Assembly (NCBI RefSeq): GCF_900103585.1
Contig: NZ_FNHV01000007.1
Location: 164,627 to 228,626 of the forward strand
Length of the DNA stretch: 64,000 bases
Direction: 5' to 3'
DNA from: Streptomyces sp. cf386
GTDB lineage: Bacteria > Actinomycetota > Actinomycetes > Streptomycetales > Streptomycetaceae
Each line of letters begins with the position of its first letter. Positions within the stretch are counted from its first letter, which is position 1. The position numbers and the translations under genes were made by a program. The notes beneath the pieces were generated by a model, which was not told where the DNA came from, made no database searches, and saw only the letters and a program-made list of their open reading frames with translations. Shown here in pieces: positions 23,170-30,435 of this stretch.

Positions 23170-23886
23170 TCAGTCCTCGCCCAGGTACGCCTTCCGTACC
23201 GACTCGTCGTGCAGGAGGTCCTGCCCGGAGCCGGAGAGGACGATCTTGCCGACCTCCATGACGTGGCCGTGGTCGGCCAGGGAGAGCGCGGCCTGGGCGT
23301 TCTGCTCGATGAGCAGGATGGTGGTGCCCTGGGACTTGAGCTCCTGGATGGTCGCCATGATCTTCTGCATCATGATCGGGGAGAGGCCCATGCTGGGCTC
23401 GTCGAGCATGAGCAGTTTCGGTCGGGACATCAGCGCCCTGCCCATGGCGAGCATCTGCTGCTCACCGCCGGAGAGGGTGCCCGCGGCCTGCTTGCGGCGC
23501 TCTCCGAGGATGGGGAAGAGGTCGTAGGCGCGCTGGATGTCCTTCTCGATGCCCTCCTTGTCGGTGCGCAGGAACGCGCCGAGGCGGAGGTTGTCCTCGA
23601 TCGTCATGCGGGGGAAGATGTGCCGCCCCTCGGGGGAGTGGGCGAGCCCCAGCGCGACGACCTTGTGGGCGGGGATCTTCTTCAGCGACTTGCCCTCGAA
23701 CCGGATGTCGCCGGAGAGCGGCTGGAGGAGGCCCGACAGGGTCCGCAGGGTGGTGGTCTTCCCGGCGCCGTTGGTGCCGATGAGGGTGACGACCTCGCCC
23801 GCGTTCACCTTGAACGAGATGCCTTTGACGGCCTCGATCTTGCCGTAAGCGACCCTGAGGTCCTCGACCTCGAGCAGTGCGGTCAC
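23170..23886 (-). CDS. livF: Branched-chain amino acid ABC transporter, ATP-binding protein LivF
   Basis: 238 residues. Walker A GTNGAGKTT, signature LSGGEQQMLAMGRAL, Walker B LLMLDEPSMGLSP and the LivF-typical LLIEQNAQAALSLADHGHVME. It is the last gene of livKHMGF. Its GTG start overlaps the livG stop (GTGA). With LivG it powers import of leucine, isoleucine, valine or related ligands through LivH/LivM. Confidence 0.95.
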   Translation of the reverse strand: MTALLEVEDLRVAYGKIEAVKGISFKVNAGEVVTLIGTNGAGKTTTLRTLSGLLQPLSGDIRFEGKSLKKIPAHKVVALGLAHSPEGRHIFPRMTIEDNLRLGAFLRTDKEGIEKDIQRAYDLFPILGERRKQAAGTLSGGEQQMLAMGRALMSRPKLLMLDEPSMGLSPIMMQKIMATIQELKSQGTTILLIEQNAQAALSLADHGHVMEVGKIVLSGSGQDLLHDESVRKAYLGED

Positions 23887-24764
23887 TTGTCGTCCCCTTC
23901 CGTGCTGCTCTGCGCATCGGCCTCCGCAGCCTCGACTTCGGCGACCTCTGCCTCGCCCGGTGCGCCCTCGAAGGGCGTGCCCAGGTAGGCGGCGATGACG
24001 CGTTCGTCGGCCTGGACGACCTCGGCGGGGCCCTCGACGATCTTCTCGCCCTGGACCAGCACGGCGACCCGGTCGCAGAGGTTCATGATGAACCGGATGT
24101 CGTGCTCGATGACGAGGACGGCGATGCCCTTGTCCCGGATGGCGAAGATGAGCTCTTCGGCCGCCCGGGTCTCCTGCGGGTTCATACCGGCGGTCGGTTC
24201 GTCGAGGAGGAGCAGGCCGGGCTCGCTCGCGAGTGCCCGGGCGATCTCCAGCTTGCGCTGCTCGCCGTAGGGCAGGTTGCGGGCGAGGTGGTCGGCCTTG
24301 GCGGCGAGGCCGGTGAACTCCAGGAGTTCCATGGCCCGGGCCCGTGACTCCTCTTCGGCCTTCTTGAAGCCGGGCAGGCGCAGGAGGGCCGACCAGAGGC
24401 CTTCCTTGGTCCGGGTGTGCCGTCCGACCAGCACGTTTTCCAGAACGGTCATGTTGGCGAAGAGCCGGATGTTCTGGAAGGTACGGGCGATGCCGGCCTG
24501 GGTGACCAGGTGCGGCTTGGGCGGCAGGACGGTGCCTTTGTAGGCGACCTTGCCCTCGGTCGGGATGTACAGGCCGGTGAGGCAGTTGAAGAAGGTCGTC
24601 TTGCCGGCGCCGTTGGGGCCGATGAGGCCGACGATCTCGCCGCTGTTCACGGTGAGGCTCACGTCGCGTACGGCGGTCAGACCGCCGAAGCGCATCGTGA
24701 CTCCGCTCGCGTCGAGCACCGTCGTGGCGGTGGCTGCTGTCGTGGTGGTGGTCATGGCGGTCAC
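23883..24764 (-). CDS. livG: Branched-chain amino acid ABC transporter, ATP-binding protein LivG
   Basis: 293 residues from the GTG that overlaps the livM stop by 4 nt; an ATG 9 nt further in is the alternative. Walker A GPNGAGKTTFFNCLTG, signature-region NLPYGEQRKLEIARALA and Walker B LLLLDEPTAGMNP are all present. The IARTFQNIRLF motif typical of LivG follows the Q-loop. An acidic Ala/Glu-rich tail of about 30 residues (EVAEVEAAEADAQSSTEGDD) follows the domain and is not part of the standard fold. Confidence 0.94.
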   Translation of the reverse strand: MTAMTTTTTAATATTVLDASGVTMRFGGLTAVRDVSLTVNSGEIVGLIGPNGAGKTTFFNCLTGLYIPTEGKVAYKGTVLPPKPHLVTQAGIARTFQNIRLFANMTVLENVLVGRHTRTKEGLWSALLRLPGFKKAEEESRARAMELLEFTGLAAKADHLARNLPYGEQRKLEIARALASEPGLLLLDEPTAGMNPQETRAAEELIFAIRDKGIAVLVIEHDIRFIMNLCDRVAVLVQGEKIVEGPAEVVQADERVIAAYLGTPFEGAPGEAEVAEVEAAEADAQSSTEGDDK

Positions 24765-26599
24765 GCCCCTGCCTTCGCGACGCCGGTCGCGCCTTCGGGC
24801 AATGGCTTGTCCTCCGGTACGTCGAGCTGTCCGGTCTCGTGGAATTCGAGCTGCTTCCTGCGGTCGGCGACCAGGCCCTCGGGGCGGAAGCGCATCAGCA
24901 GCATCAGCGCGATGCCGAAGAGGAGCAACTGGTACTCCGCCATGAACTGGAGCTTGGCCGGGATCAGGTAGAGCAGCGCGGCGCCGATCAGCGGGCCGCT
25001 GATGGTGCCCATGCCGCCGAGGATGACGGCGGCGAGCAGGAAGGCCGAGTTCGGCGGTACGGAGCCGGCGAACTGGTACTGCTCGGGCGTGACGCTGTAG
25101 GACACGTGCGCCTGGACGGTGCCGGCGAGGCCGGCGAGGGCGGCGCCGAGCGCGAAGGCGAGGAGCTTCAGGCGGAAGCCGTTGATGCCCATCGCGGTGG
25201 CGGCGGTCTCGTCCTCGCGGATGGCGACCCAGGCGCGGCCGATGCGGGATTCCGCCGAGCGGCGGAAGACCAGGACGACGATGGCCGTGCACAGCAGCAT
25301 CAGCAGGTAGTAGTTGCCGGAGCGGGTGAGCTCCGTGCCCAGGACGTCGTGCGGCAGTCCGAGGTTGAACCCGAAGATCTCCAGGTCGGGGATGTTGGGG
25401 ATGCCGTTGGAGCCGTTGGTGACGTCCGGTCCGCTGTTGCCGTTCAGGTTGTTCATGGTGATGCGGAAGATCTCACCGAAGCCGAGCGTCACGATGGCGA
25501 GGTAGTCGCCGCGCAGTCGCAGGGTCGGGGCACCGATCACCACGCCGAAGATCAGCGAGGCGGCGGCGCCGGTGAGGACGGCCGCCCAGAACGGGAATTC
25601 GACGCCGATGCTCGACTGGGGGGAGCCGGAGACCAGGGCGGCGGCGTAGGCGCCGACGCCGAGGAAGGCGACGTATCCGAGGTCGAGGAGGCCGGCGAGG
25701 CCGACGACGACGTTGAGGCCCAGGGCGACCGTGGCGAAGATCAGGATGTTCGCGCCGATGAGGGCGAACTGGTCGTTGGTCTGGGTGAACGGGAAGCACA
25801 TTGCGGCGACGAAGGCCGCTGCCATGGCGACGTTGCGGTGCTTGGCGGTGAGTGCCGAGAGCCGCTTGAGGAGGCCTGCGCGGGTCACGGCGGTGAAGCC
25901 GAAGGCCGTGACGATCAGGAAGCCGATGAACAGCTCGGAGTATTCGGTGCCGATGCCGTACGCGAAGACGTACAGGCCGACGCCGAAGCCCGCGGCGATG
26001 ATCAGGATCTCCACCCAGGAGGGCAGTTCCTTGGCCCGGGTGGGCTCGGGGGCGGTGAGTGAGTGGCGGATCCGGCCCCAGAGGTTGGGGGTCGGGTCGC
26101 CCGCGCCGTAGGGCTGGTCGACCGGGAGGCCCAGGGCGCCGATCACGGCGATGAGCGCGCCGATGCCGGAGACCCAGGCGCCGGGCTCCAGGTTGACGAG
26201 GCCGCCGAGCTCCTGGCTGATCGCGCCGATGGAGTAGCCCGTGGTGCCGAACACGCCGAGGGCGGCGAGCAGGACGGGGCTGTTCTTGCCGCCGGGGGTG
26301 AGCCAGCGCAGGCCTCGGATGCCGTAGCCGGAGAGGGCGAACAGCAGGGTCAGCACGGAGCCGACGAGGGTGAGGACCTGCAGGCCGCCGGGGTAGCCGG
26401 TGACGGTGAGGTTGCCCGGGAACTCCTCGGTCCAGGTCCAGGCGAGGAAGGTGCCTATGAGGGCGACGGCGGAGCCGGCGACGGTCAGCCCGCGGGCCGC
26501 GGCGTGCGGCAGCGGGATGATCGGGGTGGCTTCCGCGGTGGACACCTTGGTGGTGTCGGTGGTCTTGTCCATGGGGGTGTCGGTGGTCATGGGTATCAC
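24761..26599 (-). CDS. livM: Branched-chain amino acid ABC transporter permease LivM, N-terminally extended
   Basis: 612 residues from a GTG overlapping the livH stop (ATG at 26590 would give 609). The permease core lies in the second half: ILIFATVALGLNVVVGLAGL, LGYVAFLGVGAYAAAL, PTLRLRGDYLAIVTLGFGEI and AWVAIREDETAATAMGIN, the EAA-like loop contacting LivG/F. The first ~270 residues carry roughly seven extra hydrophobic segments, making it nearly twice as long as classical LivM. Such extensions are known in actinobacterial LivM, but their role is unclear. Membrane protein. Confidence 0.92.
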   Translation of the reverse strand: MIPMTTDTPMDKTTDTTKVSTAEATPIIPLPHAAARGLTVAGSAVALIGTFLAWTWTEEFPGNLTVTGYPGGLQVLTLVGSVLTLLFALSGYGIRGLRWLTPGGKNSPVLLAALGVFGTTGYSIGAISQELGGLVNLEPGAWVSGIGALIAVIGALGLPVDQPYGAGDPTPNLWGRIRHSLTAPEPTRAKELPSWVEILIIAAGFGVGLYVFAYGIGTEYSELFIGFLIVTAFGFTAVTRAGLLKRLSALTAKHRNVAMAAAFVAAMCFPFTQTNDQFALIGANILIFATVALGLNVVVGLAGLLDLGYVAFLGVGAYAAALVSGSPQSSIGVEFPFWAAVLTGAAASLIFGVVIGAPTLRLRGDYLAIVTLGFGEIFRITMNNLNGNSGPDVTNGSNGIPNIPDLEIFGFNLGLPHDVLGTELTRSGNYYLLMLLCTAIVVLVFRRSAESRIGRAWVAIREDETAATAMGINGFRLKLLAFALGAALAGLAGTVQAHVSYSVTPEQYQFAGSVPPNSAFLLAAVILGGMGTISGPLIGAALLYLIPAKLQFMAEYQLLLFGIALMLLMRFRPEGLVADRRKQLEFHETGQLDVPEDKPLPEGATGVAKAGA

Positions 26600-27525
26600 G
26601 CCCGATCCGCGACGCGTTCGCCGAGCAGGCCCTGTGGCCTGAACAGGAGGACGAGGATGAGCAGCGCGAACGCCCATACGTCCTTCCAGGCGCCGCCGCC
26701 GAAGAGTTCCATGCCGGGGATGTCGCCGACGTAGCCGGTGGCGAGGGACTCGGCGACGCCGAGGACGATGCCGCCGAGCATGGCGCCGTAGATGTTGCCG
26801 ATGCCGCCGAGCACGGCGGCGGTGAAGGCCTTGAGGCCCATCAGGAAGCCCATGCGGAAGCCGACCTGGCCGTTTTTGAGGCCGTAGGCGACCGCGGCGA
26901 TGGCGGCGAACGCGGCACCGATGGCGAACGCCATGACGATGATGCGGTCGGTGTTGATGCCCATCAGCTTGGCCGTGTCGGGGTCCTGGGCGGTGGCCTG
27001 CATACCGCGGCCGGAGCGCGTCTTGGTGACGAAGATGCCGAGGGCGAACATGCACAGCGGGGCGGCGATCAGGACGAAGAGGTCGCCGCGCTGGATGTTG
27101 GCGCCCAGGACGTCGATGGGGCCGCCTTCGAACTGCGGGAAGGGCTGGTCCTTCTTCGCGTCGGGGTACCACATCCACACGGCCTGCTGGAGGACGATGG
27201 AGAGGCCGATGGCGGTGATGAGGGGTGCCAGCCGTGGCGCGGTGCGCAGTGGCCGGTAGGCGAAGCGTTCCGCCGCGGTGGCGACGGCGACCGAGACGAT
27301 GACGCCGGCGAGGATCATGAGGGGGATCGCGGCGCCGAGGGCGAAGCCTTCGGGGAGTACCAACCAGACGGTCAGGGCGCCGAAGCCCCCGACCATGAAT
27401 ATCTCGCCGTGGGCGAAGTTGATGAGCTGGACGATGCCGTAGACCATCGTGTAGCCGATCGCGATGAGTCCGTACATCGCGCCGAGGATGAGTCCATTGG
27501 CCAGCTGTTGCGGCAGTTCGTTCAC
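26596..27525 (-). CDS. livH: Branched-chain amino acid ABC transporter permease LivH
   Basis: 309 residues, GTG start with GGAGG about 10 nt upstream. The start LPQQLANGLILGAMYGLIAIG and YGIVQLINFAHGEIFMVGGF are characteristic of LivH. MGINTDRIIVMAFAIGAAFAAIAAVAYG is the cytoplasmic-loop region, and the C-terminus reads LLFRPQGLLGERVADRA. About eight membrane segments. It is separated from livK by 115 nt and coupled to livM by a GTGA overlap, so livHMGF form a tightly coupled unit. Confidence 0.95.
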   Translation of the reverse strand: MNELPQQLANGLILGAMYGLIAIGYTMVYGIVQLINFAHGEIFMVGGFGALTVWLVLPEGFALGAAIPLMILAGVIVSVAVATAAERFAYRPLRTAPRLAPLITAIGLSIVLQQAVWMWYPDAKKDQPFPQFEGGPIDVLGANIQRGDLFVLIAAPLCMFALGIFVTKTRSGRGMQATAQDPDTAKLMGINTDRIIVMAFAIGAAFAAIAAVAYGLKNGQVGFRMGFLMGLKAFTAAVLGGIGNIYGAMLGGIVLGVAESLATGYVGDIPGMELFGGGAWKDVWAFALLILVLLFRPQGLLGERVADRA

Positions 27526-27640
27526 CGCAGGGCCTCCGTGGAGTGGTTCGGATATGGCGCCGCGCGGGAGCGCTGGTGGGCGTCTCCCGCGCGGCCTGGA
27601 TCAATGTGTGATGGGGGAGGTTTCTTTACTCGTCCTCTGC

Positions 27641-28870
27641 TCAGCCCAGCTTGGGTTCGCCGCTGAACTCCGGCGTCCACGCGTTGCTCTTGACCTTGTA
27701 CGCGGTCATCGTGTGGTTGGTGGTGTCACCGAACTCGTCGAAGGAGATGGCGCCGGTGACGCCGTCGAACTTGACCTTCGCCATGGCGTCCAGGACCGCC
27801 TTGCGGCCGTCGGACGGGACCTTGCCGTCGTTGCCCTCGACCGCCAGCTTGACGGCCTCGATGATGGCCCAGGTGGCGTCGTAGGTGAGGCCGCCGTAGG
27901 CCTCGTAGGCGTCCTCGTAGCCGGCCGCCTCGTAGTTCTTGATGAACGTCTGGGCGGAGTCGAGCTTCTCGACGGGCTCGCCCACGGACGTGGCGAGGTC
28001 GCCCTCGGCCTTCTTGTTCAGCTTCGGGAACTCGCCGGAGTAGATGCCGTCGCCGCCCATGAGCGGGATGCTCTGGCCGCTGTCCTTGAGCTGCTGGCTC
28101 AGCGGGGCGGCCGCCGGGTACTCGCCGCCGTAGTACAGGGCCTCGGCGCCGGTCTTCTTGATCTTGGCGACCACGGCGTTGAAGTCACGGTCGTCGGGGT
28201 TGATGTGGTCGCTGCCGACGATCTGGCCGCCGAACTTGGTGAAGTTCGCCTTGAAGGACGCGGCGAGGCCGGCGCCGTAGGTCTTCTGGTCGTCGATCAG
28301 GTAGACCTTCTTGAGCTTCGCCTGGTTGTACAGGTAGTCGGCGGCGAAGGCGCCCTGGATCTCGTCCGTGGTGGCGGTGCGGAAGAACGTCTTGAACTGG
28401 CGGACCGAGTCGCCGGTCTTCCAGCCGTCGCCCTGGGTCAGCTCCGTACCCGTGTTGGCGGGGGAGACCTGGGTCAGGCCGGCGTCGCTGAACGGCTTCT
28501 GCATCTGCTGCGACACGCTGGAGTTCAGCGGGCCGACGACGCCGAGGACGTCCTTGTTGCTGATGAACTTCTGGGCGTTCTGCTGGCCGACGGACGGCTG
28601 CGCCTGGTCGTCGAGAGCCTCGATCTTGAACTCGACGCCCTTGACGAACTCCTGCTTGTTGGCCGTCTTGGCGGCCAGGTCGGCGGAGTTCTTGATGCCG
28701 AGGCCGAGGGCCGACAGGTCGCCGGTCAGCGGGGCGTCGACACCGATCACAACCGTGGTCTTGTCGCCGTTGCTGCTGCCGCCGTCGTCGTCACGCGACC
28801 CACAAGCCGTGAGTGTCAGCGATCCCGCCGCGAGTGCGGCGGTTATGGCGATGATCGAACGTTGACGCAC
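27641..28870 (-). CDS. livK: Branched-chain amino acid ABC transporter substrate-binding lipoprotein
   Basis: 409 residues from GTG 28870 with AAAGGA upstream. The signal peptide ends in the lipobox LTAC (Cys23), so the protein is lipid-anchored outside the membrane. The periplasmic-binding type I fold shows VVIGVDAPLTGDLSALGLGI, GVVGPLNSSVSQQM, FFRTATTDEIQGAFAADYL and ALYYGGEYPAAAPL. Being first in the operon and followed by a 115-nt gap fits the usual excess of binding protein over permease. Ligand is probably Leu/Ile/Val, though amide or urea ligands occur in the family. Confidence 0.93.
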   Translation of the reverse strand: MRQRSIIAITAALAAGSLTLTACGSRDDDGGSSNGDKTTVVIGVDAPLTGDLSALGLGIKNSADLAAKTANKQEFVKGVEFKIEALDDQAQPSVGQQNAQKFISNKDVLGVVGPLNSSVSQQMQKPFSDAGLTQVSPANTGTELTQGDGWKTGDSVRQFKTFFRTATTDEIQGAFAADYLYNQAKLKKVYLIDDQKTYGAGLAASFKANFTKFGGQIVGSDHINPDDRDFNAVVAKIKKTGAEALYYGGEYPAAAPLSQQLKDSGQSIPLMGGDGIYSGEFPKLNKKAEGDLATSVGEPVEKLDSAQTFIKNYEAAGYEDAYEAYGGLTYDATWAIIEAVKLAVEGNDGKVPSDGRKAVLDAMAKVKFDGVTGAISFDEFGDTTNHTMTAYKVKSNAWTPEFSGEPKLG

Positions 28871-29353
28871 GAATCAGGTCCTTTCCCTGGCACGGCGGGT
28901 CCCCCACGGAACGCGCCGAGTCGAGCGCTGGGTCGAAGTGACTTCGAATCCGATGGCGCGGTGACTGGCCGTGACTCTAAGCGTGTGTGGGGAACATGGA
29001 GGAGGCCCTGACCAAGGCTGTGACGCTCTTGTTATGACATCGGGTAATGCAGAGCGGTACTCGGTGGGGGGAAGAGTGGATTTCCGGCCGATTCGCCCTG
29101 TCCACATAGTGAGAACTCGCAGCGTTCGCGCGTAGCGTCTTCACGAGTGTTCACGGGTTTTGGTGATTACCTCGATTGTTGCCGAAGGCTACCTGAGGGC
29201 TTCTGTGGGATTGTGGGGAGGGGGCTCGGTGGGGAAGATCCGTGGGCCTGTATTGCAGCTGTATTACGCAGAGTTACAGCCGGGAAAGGTGCTCGGTGTT
29301 CTCCGGCCCTTTTCGTGTATGGGGCACGAATGCGGAAATGTGGAATGCCTCGG
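28871..29353. other. 483-nt intergenic region upstream of livK
   Basis: No convincing gene. On the minus strand it must hold the liv operon promoter; AAAGGA is at the livK start. A small inverted repeat, GCTGTA at 29258-29263 with TACAGC at 29275-29280, and an adjacent CTGTATT direct repeat are the only structures noticed. The region has visibly lower GC than the coding DNA around it. Confidence 0.5.
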
Positions 29354-29764
29354 TCAGCCCCATGGCCCTCCGGTCGGCTCGCCGTTTCGGTACCGCTCCT
29401 CGCACAACTCGCGCGCCCGGCGGTCGATCAGCCGGTCGGCCGCGGACGCGTCCGCGTGCCGGCGTTCCGCGCGGGCGGCGTCCACGACCTTGCGGAGGAT
29501 CTCGTACTGGCCGTCGGACAGGCCCATCGACTGGTAGTCGCCGTAGGTGTCGCCGGTCAGTGCCCGGCGGGACCAGTATCCGATGATGCGCGTGCACAGC
29601 CGCGCGGGCGGAGTCGCCGACGGGGAGGGCGAGTTGGCGCTCGCCCGGGTCTCGCCCGCTCCGTCCCGAGCGCCCGACCGGCCGCCGCAGCCGGCCGCCA
29701 GACCGGCGGTCAGTAGCGCCAGTCCGAGCAAGGCCACCGTCCGGCGCGCTCCTCCCGTCGTCAT
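29354..29764 (-). CDS. Small secreted lipoprotein, unknown function
   Basis: 136 residues. The N-terminus is a signal peptide with lipobox LAAGC at residues 22-26. A Ser/Pro/Ala-rich linker (residues ~30-53) precedes a compact helical domain with LCTRIIGYWSRRALTGDTYG and RRARELCEERYRNGEP; two cysteines could pair. No family recognised. It is transcribed alone between livK and the thioesterase gene. Confidence 0.72.
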   Translation of the reverse strand: MTTGGARRTVALLGLALLTAGLAAGCGGRSGARDGAGETRASANSPSPSATPPARLCTRIIGYWSRRALTGDTYGDYQSMGLSDGQYEILRKVVDAARAERRHADASAADRLIDRRARELCEERYRNGEPTGGPWG

Positions 29765-29886
29765 GTCTCGACGGTATGCGGCCGGGCGCTCGGGTTCAAC
29801 GGCAAGAAAACGTAAGGGTGTTGGTTGTCACGGAAGTGTCGTCAAGGCGTCGGCGTCCGTTCGCCGCGCACCGCGAGGCGCAGGCG

Positions 29887-30375
29887 TCACTTCGCCGCGC
29901 GGAGACGCTCCTCGTCGCTCGGGTTCACGTCCCGCAGCATGCAGGTCAGCCGCGCGCTGCACACGCGCCGACCCTGCTCGTCGCTGATCACGATCTCGTA
30001 CGTCGCCGTCGAGCGCCCCTGGTGCAGCGGCGTGGCCACGCCGGTGACGAGGCCGGAGCGGGCGCCGCGGTGGTGGGTGCAGTTGAGGTCGACACCGACC
30101 GCGATCTTGGAGCTGCCGGCGTGCAGCATCGACCCCACCGACCCGAGCGTCTCGGCGAGCACCGCGGAGGCGCCGCCGTGCAGCAGTCCGTACGGCTGGG
30201 TGTTCCCCTCGACCGGCATGGTCCCGACGACCCGCTCGGCGGACGCTTCCACTATCTGGACACCCATGCGCGTGCCGAGGTGCCCGGCGGAGAACAGGGC
30301 CGGCAGGTCGACGCCGAGCGCGGCGTACTCGTCGATGACCTCCTGCGGGAACTTCACATGCTGCTGCTCGCCCAT
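29887..30375 (-). CDS. PaaI-family hotdog acyl-CoA thioesterase
   Basis: 162 residues. The hotdog-fold core is clear: LGTRMGVQIVEASAERVVGTMPV, QPYGLLHGGASAVLAETLGSVG containing the HGG motif and catalytic acid, and NCTHHRGARSGLVTGVATPLHQGRS. It hydrolyses aryl- or acyl-CoA, often in phenylacetate-type pathways or as general housekeeping. A perfect dyad 39 nt upstream, overlapping the end of the molybdoenzyme gene, is a candidate TetR operator. The gene is probably transcribed on its own and partly by read-through from the upstream gene. Confidence 0.88.
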   Translation of the reverse strand: MGEQQHVKFPQEVIDEYAALGVDLPALFSAGHLGTRMGVQIVEASAERVVGTMPVEGNTQPYGLLHGGASAVLAETLGSVGSMLHAGSSKIAVGVDLNCTHHRGARSGLVTGVATPLHQGRSTATYEIVISDEQGRRVCSARLTCMLRDVNPSDEERLRAAK

Positions 30376-30413
30376 GGGTCCGGCTCCGTTCGTGGTGCTC
30401 AGTCGGTGAGGGT

Positions 30414-30435
30414 CGACTGAGCAAACGCTCAGTCG
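30414..30435. promoter_or_regulatory. Perfect dyad upstream of the thioesterase gene
   Basis: CGACTGAGC at 30414-30422 and GCTCAGTCG at 30427-30435 form a 9-bp perfect inverted repeat around AAAC. The right arm is also part of the 12-bp direct repeat GCTCAGTCGGTG (30398-30409 and 30427-30438). Its form (TGAGCnnnnGCTCA) is like TetR-family operators of acyl-CoA genes. It overlaps the stop codon of the molybdoenzyme gene, so it could alternatively be an RNA hairpin. Confidence 0.5.
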
